Positions 53,165 through 61,878 are shown, numbered from the stretch's first letter. The stretch is 64,000 bases of DNA from Bradyrhizobium sp. G127 (GCF_021502575.1 NZ_JAKFGN010000001.1:1116001-1180000), one strand, 5' to 3'. The notes: a model not told the origin generated them from the letters alone. A program made the numbers and translations.

Positions 53165-53211
53165 CCGTCATCCTGGGGTGCGAGGCCCTTGCGAGCCTCG
53201 AAGGATGGCGG
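53165..53211. repeat. Palindromic repeat A after ychF (TCCGTCATCC...GGATGGCGGA)
   Basis: TCCGTCATCC and GGATGGCGGA pair with one mismatch; inside, GCGAGGC and GCCTCG pair too. Lies in the ychF 3' region and may act as terminator or REP-like element. Confidence 0.6.
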
Positions 53212-53224
53212 ATCAATATTGTAG

Positions 53225-53273
53225 CCGTCACCCTTCGAGGCCTTCGCTGCGCTACGGCACCTCAGGGTGACGG
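53225..53273. repeat. Palindromic repeat B after ychF (CCGTCACCCT...AGGGTGACGG)
   Basis: CCGTCACCCT and AGGGTGACGG are exact inverted copies. It follows repeat A and has the same CCTTCGAGGC-type interior in the opposite orientation. Confidence 0.65.
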
Positions 53274-53290
53274 CAGAAGGAAAGCGTCGC

Positions 53291-53596
53291 TTAAAACTGC
53301 CGTCCCTGCTCGCGGCCTTGGTCGCGGATCGCACCGAGGTGCTCGTTGATCCGGAACACGATCAAAATCAGTTCGGCGCTGATGCGTGAGAAGATGATTC
53401 CCACGACGATTCCCGCGAGCGCCGACAGCAGCAGGACGAAGCCGCCGAACGGGCTGACGGCCATCAGCGTCAGCGCAGAGAATATGCCGGAGATGCCGAA
53501 CAGGATGATCAGCGCGATCACCAGCCAGTAGAACGCCTTGATGATGGTGGGCGTGATGAACCTGTCCCACTGGAAGAGATCCTGGAATTGAAACAT
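53291..53596 (-). CDS. DUF4282 family membrane protein
   Basis: 101 residues with two transmembrane helices (about 22-47 and 54-75). It has the family features FITPTIIKAFYWL at the start and FSRISAELILIVFRINEHL after the second helix. No function is established. Convergent with the ychF repeats. Confidence 0.87.
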   Translation of the reverse strand: MFQFQDLFQWDRFITPTIIKAFYWLVIALIILFGISGIFSALTLMAVSPFGGFVLLLSALAGIVVGIIFSRISAELILIVFRINEHLGAIRDQGREQGRQF

Positions 53597-53789
53597 GGGT
53601 TTTTCTCCAGATGAGCCGCGGTTGGACGACGGCGGGCGAACGATGGCGAATCAGCCACAGACTGAATCGCTCCGGATGGATGGTTTGTCGCATATCGCCG
53701 AAAAGGACGGAAGGCGAGTGCGGAACGGACCGCTTGAGGTGTCCGCAAATAACGGCCAAACTGCGCCCGTCCACAATGCGATCGAGAAA

Positions 53790-54248
53790 ATGAAACTGAC
53801 ATTCGAAGATTTCAAGCCGGGCCATTTCGGCACGTTCGGCCCCCACCATGTGTCGCGCGAAGATATTATTTCGTTCGCTTCCGAGTTCGATCCCCAGCCG
53901 ATGCATCTCGACGACGAAGCTGCCAATCGCTCGATGCTCAAGGGCCTATCGGGCTCCGGCTGGCACATGTGCGCGCTGTTGATGCGTATCAGCTGGGACG
54001 GCTTCATCCACAACATCGCGTCCGCCGGTGCGCCGGGCGTCGAGGACGTGCGCTGGCTCTCGCCGCTGCGGCCGGGCGACGATCTGACGGTTTCGGTCGA
54101 GGTTCTTGACACCCGAGAGTCCCGAAGCCGATCCGACATCGGTTTCGTTCGCATCAAGAACGATATGCGCAACGCTTCCGGACAGACGCTGATGCTCGCC
54201 ACGCTTCCGATTATGGTGCTGCGGCGCTCCGCGGCCGGCGCCAATTGA
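53790..54248 (+). CDS. MaoC-like dehydratase/hotdog protein, first of a pair
   Basis: 152 residues. The catalytic hotdog signature is FASEFDPQPMHLDDEAA with Asp and His, then GSGWHMCALLMRI, and VRWLSPLRPGDDLTVSVEV in the second half. MaoC/R-hydratases hydrate enoyl-CoAs. The second gene follows seven bases later and is homologous, so the two may work as a heterodimer. ATG 53790 fits the conserved start KLTFEDFKPG. Confidence 0.9.
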   Translation: MKLTFEDFKPGHFGTFGPHHVSREDIISFASEFDPQPMHLDDEAANRSMLKGLSGSGWHMCALLMRISWDGFIHNIASAGAPGVEDVRWLSPLRPGDDLTVSVEVLDTRESRSRSDIGFVRIKNDMRNASGQTLMLATLPIMVLRRSAAGAN

Positions 54249-54258
54249 GGATTCGGTG

Positions 54259-54738
54259 ATGCAGTATTTTGAAGAGATGAAGATCGGCGATCGCCGCGAA
54301 CTCGGATCATTCACCTTTACGCCGGAAAATATCAAAGCCTTCGCCGAGAAATTCGATCCGCAGCCGTTTCATCTCGACGAGGAAGCGGGCCGCAAGTCGC
54401 CGTTCGGCGGGCTCGTGGCATCGGGTTGGCATGTCGCGGCCGCCTGGATGAAGCTGACCGTGGCGGACTTCAAGCGTGAGGCAGAGGCCCAGGTGGCGCG
54501 CGGCGAGCCGGCCGTTCTCGGAGGTCCGTCGCCCGGATTCGAGAACATGAAATGGATCAAGCCGGTGCTGGCCGGCGATACCTTGACCTATGATACCCAG
54601 GTGTCGTCGCTGCGGCCATCGGGCTCGCGTCCGCAATGGGGTCTCGCTGAATTCCACAACACCGGCATCAACCAGCGCGGCGAACTTGTGTTCTCCTTCA
54701 CGGGCAAGGCGTTCGTTCCGAGGCGGCCGACAACGTGA
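54259..54738 (+). CDS. MaoC-like dehydratase/hotdog protein, second of a pair
   Basis: 159 residues. FAEKFDPQPFHLDEEAGRKSPFGGLVASGWHVAAAWMKL carries the same D and H as the first copy, and ENMKWIKPVLAGDTLTYDTQV matches its second half. It has GAGGATTCGG upstream. A GTG one codon earlier is also in frame. Confidence 0.91.
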   Translation: MQYFEEMKIGDRRELGSFTFTPENIKAFAEKFDPQPFHLDEEAGRKSPFGGLVASGWHVAAAWMKLTVADFKREAEAQVARGEPAVLGGPSPGFENMKWIKPVLAGDTLTYDTQVSSLRPSGSRPQWGLAEFHNTGINQRGELVFSFTGKAFVPRRPTT

Positions 54739-54765
54739 TGCGGGCCGGCGCGGACCGGTCAAGGC

Positions 54766-54903
54766 TCATGTCCGCCATGTGATCGCAAGAATCGCGATCG
54801 CAATGGCGAGCAGCACAACAAACCGCAGAAGGATGGTTGTGAGCTCAGGCCGCTGATCGCTGCCTGCGAGCGGTTCGGATTGGCTCGTCCTGATATTTTT
54901 CAC
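54766..54903 (-). CDS. Candidate small membrane protein (45 residues)
   Basis: From GTG at 54903: VKNIRTSQSEPLAGSDQRPELTT-like hydrophilic start, then one helix ILLRFVVLLAIAIAILAI and WRT. GGGA lies about nine bases upstream. A frame this short needs conservation to be believed. Confidence 0.4.
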   Translation of the reverse strand: MKNIRTSQSEPLAGSDQRPELTTILLRFVVLLAIAIAILAITWRT

Positions 54904-55107
54904 GGATGTGTCCCACTGAATCGGTTGGCGGATTGTAGCCGGCCAATTCGTTGGTCGTGTCAGAGTGAAAACAGGTTCATTCGCCGTGAAATGAATTTCG
55001 CCGCCCCTCCGTTCAGGAAGAGGCGGCGACAAGTTTGCCGGGAGGTGACCGCGGCATGATTTCCTGAGCGGAGATCACGCCCGGCAACAGGAATCTCTCA
55101 GGAAATT

Positions 55108-55524
55108 TCAGTCCTGACGCGGCTCGGGCGCGGAGCGCCGCCATTGCGCGAGATTGTCCGCGATCATCCGGGTCGACTTCATCGCGGTCTGGCCGAGCTG
55201 GGCGTAGCCCGCGAGTTCGCGCTGGATGCGTTGGCCCTCATTGTGCATCAGCGTGCGCAGGCCCTCGAGTTCGGCGATCAGGTTCTCGATTTCGCTAAGC
55301 GAGGCTCCTGCCACGCGATGGATCAGCGTGTTGACGCTGCCGACCGCGGCATCGGCGGAGGTGTCTGCCGAAGGCTCCGTCGCGGGCGTGGTCGAAGGCG
55401 AACGGCGAAGATAGGCGACGTCCTTGCGGACGAAGTCGCGAATGCCCGCTTCGACTTCGGAGACGGCGGCGAGGTTCTTGTCTTCATCCGTCAGTTCAGA
55501 TTTTTCGGCTGGCAGCGCATTCAT
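55108..55524 (-). CDS. Hypothetical coiled-coil protein
   Basis: 138 residues. No signal peptide or membrane helix. The part from about 65 (VNTLIHRVAGASLSEIENLIAELEGLRTLMHNEGQRIQRELAGYAQL) is strongly helical and heptad-like. GGAACAGCC lies before ATG 55524. No family recognised. Confidence 0.7.
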   Translation of the reverse strand: MNALPAEKSELTDEDKNLAAVSEVEAGIRDFVRKDVAYLRRSPSTTPATEPSADTSADAAVGSVNTLIHRVAGASLSEIENLIAELEGLRTLMHNEGQRIQRELAGYAQLGQTAMKSTRMIADNLAQWRRSAPEPRQD

Positions 55525-55695
55525 CGGCTGTTCCTTTCGCTGGAGTGAGCGAGCGCGGATGTCCCCGCACGACGAGTAGCGGTATATGTGTCCAGCCGAT
55601 CGTGACCAGAACGCGGCAAATATGCGGCAGGGGGCGATTCATACCGTGGACAAAACGGGAAAGCCCCGAATGGTAGCTGTCCGGTTAAGAGGAAC

Positions 55696-56592
55696 TTACC
55701 ACTGGTGCCTGAAGCCGGCCGTCAGGCTTCGGTTCGCAACGCCCTCGGGTGTCTCGCTCACCGATCCGGTGATGGTGACGCCGCCGAACAGCTTCTGTTC
55801 CGCGCCGACACGGCGCAGCCATTTGTTGTCGGCGGTGGAATGCGTCTGTCCGGCGATGAAACTGGTGCCGGTTTCGGCGATGCCGAGCTTGGCGGTTTGA
55901 TCGGTCTCGAAGATGCGTGTCGAAGCGCCGAGCCCGAACACAGGCACCAGCGTCTGCTGCGTGACGTTGTATCCGTTCTGCAGCGTCAGCGAATACTGGT
56001 CGCCGCCGAACGGCACCGACTTGCTGAGCGACGTTCCGAACTTGCTCTGGTCGGCCGCCGGATCGGTCCGCGCCTCGATCGCAGTCTTGTCCCAGATCGA
56101 GCCGAGGCCGGGCGCGGTCATCGACGCCCATGCACTGCCCGTCGATTGCGAGAGCTGATTGTCATGCGCGATCTTCTCGGCAAGAACTTCCGAAGACGTC
56201 GTCGGCGTCCGGGTTGTGACATTGAGGTCGGCGCCGACGCGGGTGTCCCAGAATGGCGTGATCGGCTGCTTGACGGTGACGGCGGAGGATCCATCCGGTT
56301 TGTCGGCGCGGCTCCACGACCACGGGTCGCCGCTTGACGCCGTGACGTTCGGCTTCCGGCCGATCACCGCAGGCGTCTCGTACACCGATGTCGGATCGGT
56401 ATTGAGCACGCTCCAGTCGATGTCCGCCGGTTCGACGAAATCGGGGGCGGCGGTTTCGGTGGCCGGCGCGGAAGTCGGGTCGACCGTCTGCGCAAAACAG
56501 GCCGACGCTGTGCACAGGCTCACTGCGAGTGTCAGCGCGATCCGTCGATTCCAGGCTTGCGATTGTTCAGGTTGAAGTCGGGTCGGCGTCAT
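55696..56592 (-). CDS. Exported protein, probable outer-membrane-associated, unknown function
   Basis: 298 residues from ATG 56592 (a start nine codons upstream is possible). Signal peptide (ALTLAVSLCTASACFAQ), then a Thr/Pro-rich linker. From about 130 the sequence has alternating strands (DTRVGADLNVTT, LTLQNGYNVTQQ, LGIAETGTSF, GGVTITGSVSET) and ends SLTAGFRHQW. The aromatic C-terminus and strand pattern suggest a beta barrel. No named family. Confidence 0.72.
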   Translation of the reverse strand: MTPTRLQPEQSQAWNRRIALTLAVSLCTASACFAQTVDPTSAPATETAAPDFVEPADIDWSVLNTDPTSVYETPAVIGRKPNVTASSGDPWSWSRADKPDGSSAVTVKQPITPFWDTRVGADLNVTTRTPTTSSEVLAEKIAHDNQLSQSTGSAWASMTAPGLGSIWDKTAIEARTDPAADQSKFGTSLSKSVPFGGDQYSLTLQNGYNVTQQTLVPVFGLGASTRIFETDQTAKLGIAETGTSFIAGQTHSTADNKWLRRVGAEQKLFGGVTITGSVSETPEGVANRSLTAGFRHQW

Positions 56593-56789
56593 TGGCAATC
56601 CGTCCGGCGGCATTTGCAATTCGATCTGGGACGACGCAGGTTAATAACACCTTTCAGCGTCACGGGCATGACCGCCGCGCCACTCTCAATCTTCCGGCAA
56701 TACAGTGATCTTGTTTCAATTGCGTTTGTCGCAATTGTGACTGCGCCGGTTCAACCTGCTGTGAGCAGTGAGAGACTGGTCAGATACAC

Positions 56790-56815
56790 AAATGCCCCGC
56801 GCGGGCGGGGCATTT
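56790..56815 (-). terminator. Rho-independent terminator of the SnoaL-like gene
   Basis: ATGCCCCGC and GCGGGGCAT pair around GCGG/CCGC; on the minus strand ATTTGTGT follows. Lies 39 bases past the stop of the gene at 56854. Confidence 0.75.
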
Positions 56816-56853
56816 CGAAAGCGGTCGGCGGTATCTGGAGAGGCGTCGGTGCG

Positions 56854-57285
56854 TTACGCGATCTGCGGCAGATGAATCTGACGGCCCAGTACCTGTTCGA
56901 CGAGATCGAAAGTATCGACCACGGCGCGCAGACTGGTCAGTTTATTGCCCTTGAATTGGGCAAAAAGCGCAACCCGCACGCTGATCGGATTGCCGGACTT
57001 CGACGGCGTCAGTGAATAGCGCATCAGTGAGGCCGCCGATTCCTCACCAAGCATGAGCGATTCGCGGTCGAAGCGATGAAGTTGCACGAGGCTGGAAATC
57101 TCACGCACCACATCGATAACGGCCCGCTTGCCATGCCTTGCGCCCAAAAAAGCGAACATGTCGATAGGGCCATAAATTGCCCAGTCGATGTTGTCATCAA
57201 GAATCGATTCGAGTTGATCAGTCTGACGCTCGTTCAGCGCACGATAAAACGCACGCGAAAAGCGCCAGAGGCTATGCTCTGTCAT
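56854..57285 (-). CDS. SnoaL-like/NTF2-fold protein, paralogue 1
   Basis: 143 residues. FSRAFYRALNERQTDQLESILDDNIDWAIYGPIDMFAFLGARHGKRAVIDVV is the cone-shaped NTF2/SnoaL fold start, and it ends RAVVDTFDLVEQVLGRQI. The DTFDLVEQ ending is shared with the gene at 60605, so they are paralogues. Such proteins may be isomerases, hydrolases or binding proteins. AGGA lies before ATG 57285. Confidence 0.87.
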   Translation of the reverse strand: MTEHSLWRFSRAFYRALNERQTDQLESILDDNIDWAIYGPIDMFAFLGARHGKRAVIDVVREISSLVQLHRFDRESLMLGEESAASLMRYSLTPSKSGNPISVRVALFAQFKGNKLTSLRAVVDTFDLVEQVLGRQIHLPQIA

Positions 57286-57518
57286 CTTGCGGTCCTGAAA
57301 TGTCTTTTTAACGAACAGCAAACGGCAAAAAGGGCATCGTCTGTGACGCCCAGCCAAGAATGCTGAATTCCCACTGCTGCGATTTACATAGCAATTTTAT
57401 TTCGTATGACAACACGCGCTGCTGCAATGCACAATTGTAAAAAACGCAGGTTTGGCGATTAAAATTCGCTCATGGTCTCGTCCGGCCTAAAATAGGCGCA
57501 ACTTGCCAGGCTTGGCCG

Positions 57519-57764
57519 TCAGATGTCGTCTTCCATACGGATGCGCGACCGTGCGGCGAGAACGCCCGCCCCGATCGCGCCGGTCAGTCCGCCCAGCACG
57601 CTGCCCGTCGGCGCAAATGTAAAGAATACCAGCATCGCGGCCTCGCCCTCGAAATCGCGGGTTGGCACCAGATTGATCCAGGCGATTCCAGCCAGGATGC
57701 CAACAGCCGCGCCAAGGATGAGACCGGCAAGGGTCCCTAACGCAGCGAGAACGACTGTTTTCAT
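57519..57764 (-). CDS. Small two-helix membrane protein
   Basis: 81 residues. Two hydrophobic segments (about 3-31 and 44-70), both Gly/Ala-rich (LAGLILGAAVGILAGIAW; GSVLGGLTGAIGAGVLAA), i.e. glycine-zipper-like helices. GGGGGC lies before ATG 57764. Divergent from the Rieske gene. No family assigned. Confidence 0.7.
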   Translation of the reverse strand: MKTVVLAALGTLAGLILGAAVGILAGIAWINLVPTRDFEGEAAMLVFFTFAPTGSVLGGLTGAIGAGVLAARSRIRMEDDI

Positions 57765-58021
57765 GATGCCCCCGTTTCCGGATCGAGGCCCGGCAACGGT
57801 TTGGTCGGCGGGAGTCGCCAAAAAGTTCATTGACGGTGGACGATCGATGCGCCGAAGCCACAGCGAGTGCGGCTGCTGTCTTTCCCGGAATGAAGGTTGC
57901 ATGGTTTGTATGCGCCGGCCGGTCACGATGGCGCCACAACAGATCGGACAAACTCGGTTCAGTCGCTATAGTTGGCGCCGGATCGCTTGCATTCGACGCC
58001 GCATCCATCCTCAGGGGCCTC

Positions 58022-59089
58022 ATGTCCGATACTCTCGACTTGCCCACCCGCGAACTCATCCAGCCACCAGAAATCGATCTTCGTCGCATCGGCTCGCATC
58101 CCGACCATTGGTATCCGCTGGCATGGTCGAAAGAACTCAAGCCCGGCAAGACCTACGCGGCGCAATTTGCCGGCGAGCCGATCGTGCTGATCCGGCCGAA
58201 GGACGGCGGGGCGGTCTTCGCGCTGGAAGATCGCTGCGCCCACCGGCAGGTACCTCTGTCAAAGGGCGTTGTGGAAGGGTGCGCGGTGCGCTGCTGCTAC
58301 CATGGCTGGACCTACGATGCGTCGGGCAAATGCATCGACGTGCCATATCTGGGCAAGGACAAGTTGCCGAACGGCGTCCGCGCCTATCCCTGCCGCGAGC
58401 AGGACGGATTGATCCTGATCTGGCCGGGCGATCCGAAGGTCGTTACCGAGCTGGGGCCGCTGGGCTCGGCGCACGACAAGGCGTTCAAGACCCGCCGTTT
58501 CGGCAAGCAGGTTCGCTGTCACTACACGTTTATGCACGAGAACCTGATGGACATGAACCATCAGTTCCTGCATCGCCGCCAGATGGGCAAGATTGCGCCG
58601 CGCTATCTCGGCCGTCGCAAGGGCGATGACTGGATCGAAGTCGACTACAGCTTCGCACGCACCGAAGGCAGCCAGCCGCTGGGCGAAGCTTTGATCCTGT
58701 CGAGCCGCCGCGGGGCTGACCGCGTCAGCCGCGACCTGATGACCATCCGCACTGAATATCCGTATCAGACCTTGCGGATCTGGACGTCCGGCGACGAGCC
58801 GGTAATGCATCTGTGGATCGCCTATACGCCGGTCGATGCCGAGCAGAAATTCAATCGCACCTTCGGTCTTCTGTCCGTGCGCCGTCCGAAAATTCCCGGG
58901 CTGCTCGATCTGGCCTGGCCGGCGCTGGTCTGGTTCACGGAGCGGATTTTCGCGGAAGACCGCGAGATCGTCGAAATGGAGCAGCGCGCCCACGACGCGC
59001 AGGGATCGGACTGGAATGTCGAAGTGTTTCCGCCGATCCGCGATCTGCGCGCACTGCTGGCCGCCAATGGTCAGCCCATGCCTTCCTGA
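58022..59089 (+). CDS. Rieske non-heme iron oxygenase (terminal oxygenase component)
   Basis: 355 residues. The Rieske 2Fe-2S ligands are in CAHRQVPLSKGVVEGC and CCYHGW (about 68-91). The mononuclear iron site is in HENLMDMNHQFLH (about 180-192), where the two histidines are separated by three residues, not the common four. Related to VanA/PaO-type oxygenases that demethylate or hydroxylate aromatic or hydrophobic substrates. No reductase gene is adjacent, so electrons must come from elsewhere. ATG 58022 follows AGGGG. Its stop lies in the first unit of a 15-bp tandem repeat. Confidence 0.9.
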   Translation: MSDTLDLPTRELIQPPEIDLRRIGSHPDHWYPLAWSKELKPGKTYAAQFAGEPIVLIRPKDGGAVFALEDRCAHRQVPLSKGVVEGCAVRCCYHGWTYDASGKCIDVPYLGKDKLPNGVRAYPCREQDGLILIWPGDPKVVTELGPLGSAHDKAFKTRRFGKQVRCHYTFMHENLMDMNHQFLHRRQMGKIAPRYLGRRKGDDWIEVDYSFARTEGSQPLGEALILSSRRGADRVSRDLMTIRTEYPYQTLRIWTSGDEPVMHLWIAYTPVDAEQKFNRTFGLLSVRRPKIPGLLDLAWPALVWFTERIFAEDREIVEMEQRAHDAQGSDWNVEVFPPIRDLRALLAANGQPMPS

Positions 59090-59151
59090 GTCATGCCTTC
59101 CTGAGTCATGTCTTTCTAAAGCATGTCTTCTTAAGTCGTGACTTCCTGAGG
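59077..59151. repeat. Five tandem 15-bp repeats covering the stop of the Rieske gene
   Basis: Units CATGCCTTCCTGAGT (twice), CATGTCTTTCTAAAG, CATGTCTTCTTAAGT and CGTGACTTCCTGAGG. Each unit is five codons, so each keeps a start codon and, two codons later, a stop codon in the same frame. Confidence 0.85.
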
Positions 59152-59183
59152 CCGCTTTTCATTTCCTGAAACATTGTGCAACG

Positions 59184-59207
59184 CCCCCGTCCGAAAACGG
59201 GCGGGGG
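59184..59207 (+). terminator. Strong hairpin after the Rieske gene
   Basis: CCCCCGTCCG and CGGGCGGGGG pair with one G-U around AAAA. No T-run follows, so it may be a weak terminator or stability hairpin. Confidence 0.5.
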
Positions 59208-59292
59208 TGGCTTGCGCGGGGCGTGGCCATACGTCATTTTCAGACAGCATTTTGATCAAGCCATTTTCCTGATGTTGTGTCTGGAACACTTC

Positions 59293-60588
59293 ATGCGCCG
59301 TTCCCCCGCAGTGTGGATCGTTACCAGCCTCGCTTTGTCTTGCTGGGTTGCGGTTGCGGTACAGGATCCGGCGCGGGCAGAAACGGCGAACGAAGCTCGC
59401 GCGAGCAGTTGCGCGCCTTCGTTCTCGAAGACCGGCCCAGATGCGGAGGCTTACGGCGCGGGGCAGAACTATCCGCTCGGCACCATCGCGGATCGCACCC
59501 GTCAGGATCGCATGGTCGCCACCTTTAGCAATTTCGACCGGCTGTTGCCCGCTCACGTGGTGCTGCCGCCGGCTGCGCCGTCGCCGCTGGCGCGCAACTG
59601 CGACCGGACGGATTTCACCTATACCTTCGACGGCGAGCGTTTCACCGTCGATCAATATCTGGCGCGGCATCCGACCACGGGACTTCTGATCGTGAGGGAT
59701 TCCACGATCCTGCTGGAGCGCTATCAATATGGCCGCCGCGATACCGACCGCCTGCTGTCCAACTCGATGGTGAAGACGATGGTTGCAATGCTGGTGGGTA
59801 TCGCGATCAAGGAGGGCAAGATCAAATCCATCGAAGATCTGGCGCAGGACTACGTGCCGGAAATGAAGGGCAGCGCCTACGGCCAGACATCGCTACGCGC
59901 GCTGCTGACCATGAGTGCGGGCGTCGAGTTCTCGGAGTCCTACGATGGCAAGGATGACGCCGCCGCGTTCAACCGCAGCCTCCGCCGCTCCGATCTGCCC
60001 GGCGCGGCGGTTCAACTGACTCACTACAACAAGCGGATCGCACCGCCTGAGACGAAATTCGCCTATGCCGGAACGCAGACTGAAGCACTGGGCCTTGTGC
60101 TGATGGCTGCCACCGGCCGGCGCCTATCCGATTATCTGTCGGAAAAAATCTGGAAGCCAATGGGGGCTGAGGACGAAGCAAGCTGGACCGTCGACGGCCA
60201 CAATCAGGAGCAGGCTTACTGCTGCCTTGGCGCGCGGCTGCGCGACTATGCACGGTTCGGGCTTCTGCTCGCCAACGGCGGCGGCGGAGTCATTCCCGAA
60301 GCGTGGGTGATCGACGCGACCACCGCGCCAGAGGGGTCGTTTCGCGCGCCGCGCGTAGCGACGCCTTTCTACGGCTACGGCTATCAGACATGGATCGTTC
60401 CGGCGAAACGGCGGATGTTCGCCATGCTCGGCATCAACGGTCAGGCGATCTTTGTCGATCCAGCGTCCAAGCTCGTGATGGTGCATACCGCCGTGCGTCT
60501 GAAGCCGAGCAAGGACCCCGCGGCGCGCGAACTGATCGCCATGTGGTTCGGGCTGGTGCGGGAGCTTGGCGTTTCAGCGGCGCGGTAA
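59293..60588 (+). CDS. Serine hydrolase of the class C beta-lactamase/esterase family
   Basis: 431 residues, signal peptide to about residue 33. The SxxK motif is SMVK (in SNSMVKTMVAM) with Ser nucleophile and Lys. The second motif reads YAG (KFAYAGTQTEAL) where many relatives have Y-x-N. The third motif region is LGINGQAIFVDP. The layout resembles 6-aminohexanoate-dimer hydrolases and EstB-like esterases, so it is probably an exported esterase or amidase rather than a beta-lactamase. GGA lies before ATG 59293; ATG 59272 is possible. Confidence 0.88.
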   Translation: MRRSPAVWIVTSLALSCWVAVAVQDPARAETANEARASSCAPSFSKTGPDAEAYGAGQNYPLGTIADRTRQDRMVATFSNFDRLLPAHVVLPPAAPSPLARNCDRTDFTYTFDGERFTVDQYLARHPTTGLLIVRDSTILLERYQYGRRDTDRLLSNSMVKTMVAMLVGIAIKEGKIKSIEDLAQDYVPEMKGSAYGQTSLRALLTMSAGVEFSESYDGKDDAAAFNRSLRRSDLPGAAVQLTHYNKRIAPPETKFAYAGTQTEALGLVLMAATGRRLSDYLSEKIWKPMGAEDEASWTVDGHNQEQAYCCLGARLRDYARFGLLLANGGGGVIPEAWVIDATTAPEGSFRAPRVATPFYGYGYQTWIVPAKRRMFAMLGINGQAIFVDPASKLVMVHTAVRLKPSKDPAARELIAMWFGLVRELGVSAAR

Positions 60589-60604
60589 GCGACGCGTCTC
60601 GGGA

Positions 60605-61060
60605 CTATCGCTGCATTGCGGCGTTGACGCTGGTTGCGAATGCGTCAGTCAGATCGTGACCGAGCAATTGCTGGATGAGATCGAAGGAATCGAGGAACGA
60701 GCGGTGCTCGATGATGAGCCCCGCCTTCACCGTGTAGAACACCGCGGTGCTGAATTGCACGATGCGCTGATCGTTGCGCTTCTGCAGGTTCACTTGCAGG
60801 ATCGTCGCGACGCGCGGCCCGTCGACAGCGATGTAGTCGATCGTGTATCGCCGGCTCGAATACCGCTTCTCCTGAATTTGGATCGCCTCTTTGACCCATG
60901 CCTTGCCGTGCTTGTGACCGAGATGCGGGAAGATCTCGACCGGAGCATGGGTAATGGAATCCAGTTCGTCGTCGCAACAGCTTGTCGCCCGGGCGACATC
61001 GCCGGCATAGAACGCATCGACAAAGGTCAACACGCACTGTCTAGACTGTTGATCAGTCAT
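60605..61060 (-). CDS. SnoaL-like/NTF2-fold protein, paralogue 2
   Basis: 151 residues. FVDAFYAGDVARATSCCDDELDSITHAPVEIFPHLGHKHGKAWVKEAI gives the same start pattern as paralogue 1 and it ends RSFLDSFDLIQQLLGHDL. ATG 61060 has GGGAGAC upstream. Converges with the serine hydrolase. Confidence 0.87.
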   Translation of the reverse strand: MTDQQSRQCVLTFVDAFYAGDVARATSCCDDELDSITHAPVEIFPHLGHKHGKAWVKEAIQIQEKRYSSRRYTIDYIAVDGPRVATILQVNLQKRNDQRIVQFSTAVFYTVKAGLIIEHRSFLDSFDLIQQLLGHDLTDAFATSVNAAMQR

Positions 61061-61188
61061 TTTCGTTGTCTCCCATTTGCAGGTTCCGTAAGTGGGAACC
61101 CGGAGGGGGGCAAGCGGCCTTTGAGACAAGGTTTAACGAAGTCTCTCCAATGTTTGCTCGATTTATCGGGACGCGATGCGTCCTGCGG

Positions 61189-61878
61189 TCACTGATAATT
61201 CACGCTCCATTGCGAGACCTGTGGACGCACGCGGCGGAGCACCAGATTTTTCGATGCGACGAACTGGTCGCCGGTCACCGACGCGAAACGCGGCGGCAGC
61301 GGATTTGCGATGCCGGGCTCAAGCTTTATCTTCAGGGTGCAGCCGCCGGGCAGATCGGAAAATGGGCCTTTCAGTCCCGAAATCTCGCCGCCACCGACGC
61401 CGCCGAATCCCATCATCCGGAATTCGTCGCCATTGAGCTTCACCAGATCCTTCAACGCGAGACCGTTGCGCACGCCGCCCGGACCCGTCCAGGTCGAGGG
61501 TGCCTCCACGGAAACGGCCATGGGTCTGGCCCGTGCCTTGTTGTCTTTCCAGTAGACCACCAGACGCCTGGTCGGGTCCTCGTCGAAGATCACGCTGGCC
61601 TGGGTCTTCACATCCCTCATGATATCGACGTCCTTGAACACGACGTTCTTCGCGCCGAACTCGCTCACGAGTTTGGCGTGGGTGGTGTCTTTGGCAAACG
61701 GCCCGTCGCAGGCGAGGGAGGGTGCCTTCGGGGCATTCTTCAAGGTATTAAGCGGTGTATCCTGCGGCATCGGCTCCGGCTGTTTGGCCGGCTTGTCCGA
61801 TTTTTTCGCGGCGTCCGCGCCGGTCAAAGCGAGGGCGCAGATCAGGAAAGCGCCGGATATTGATCGAATGCTGGTCAT
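61189..61878 (-). CDS. Exported hypothetical protein
   Basis: 229 residues with signal peptide (ISGAFLICALALTGADA-AK). A Lys/Pro-rich linker is followed by a domain with LACDGPFAKDTTHAKLVSEFGAKNVVFKDV and YWKDNKARARPMAVSVEAPSTW, then GCTLKIKLEP. Probably periplasmic; no family recognised. GGAT lies before ATG 61878; longer frames lack support. Confidence 0.78.
   Translation of the reverse strand: MTSIRSISGAFLICALALTGADAAKKSDKPAKQPEPMPQDTPLNTLKNAPKAPSLACDGPFAKDTTHAKLVSEFGAKNVVFKDVDIMRDVKTQASVIFDEDPTRRLVVYWKDNKARARPMAVSVEAPSTWTGPGGVRNGLALKDLVKLNGDEFRMMGFGGVGGGEISGLKGPFSDLPGGCTLKIKLEPGIANPLPPRFASVTGDQFVASKNLVLRRVRPQVSQWSVNYQ

Noticed and set aside
56750..57520. Possible regulatory RNA between the SnoaL-like gene and the small membrane protein
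   Set aside because: Apart from the terminator at 56790-56815, I found no stable structure or promoter supporting it.
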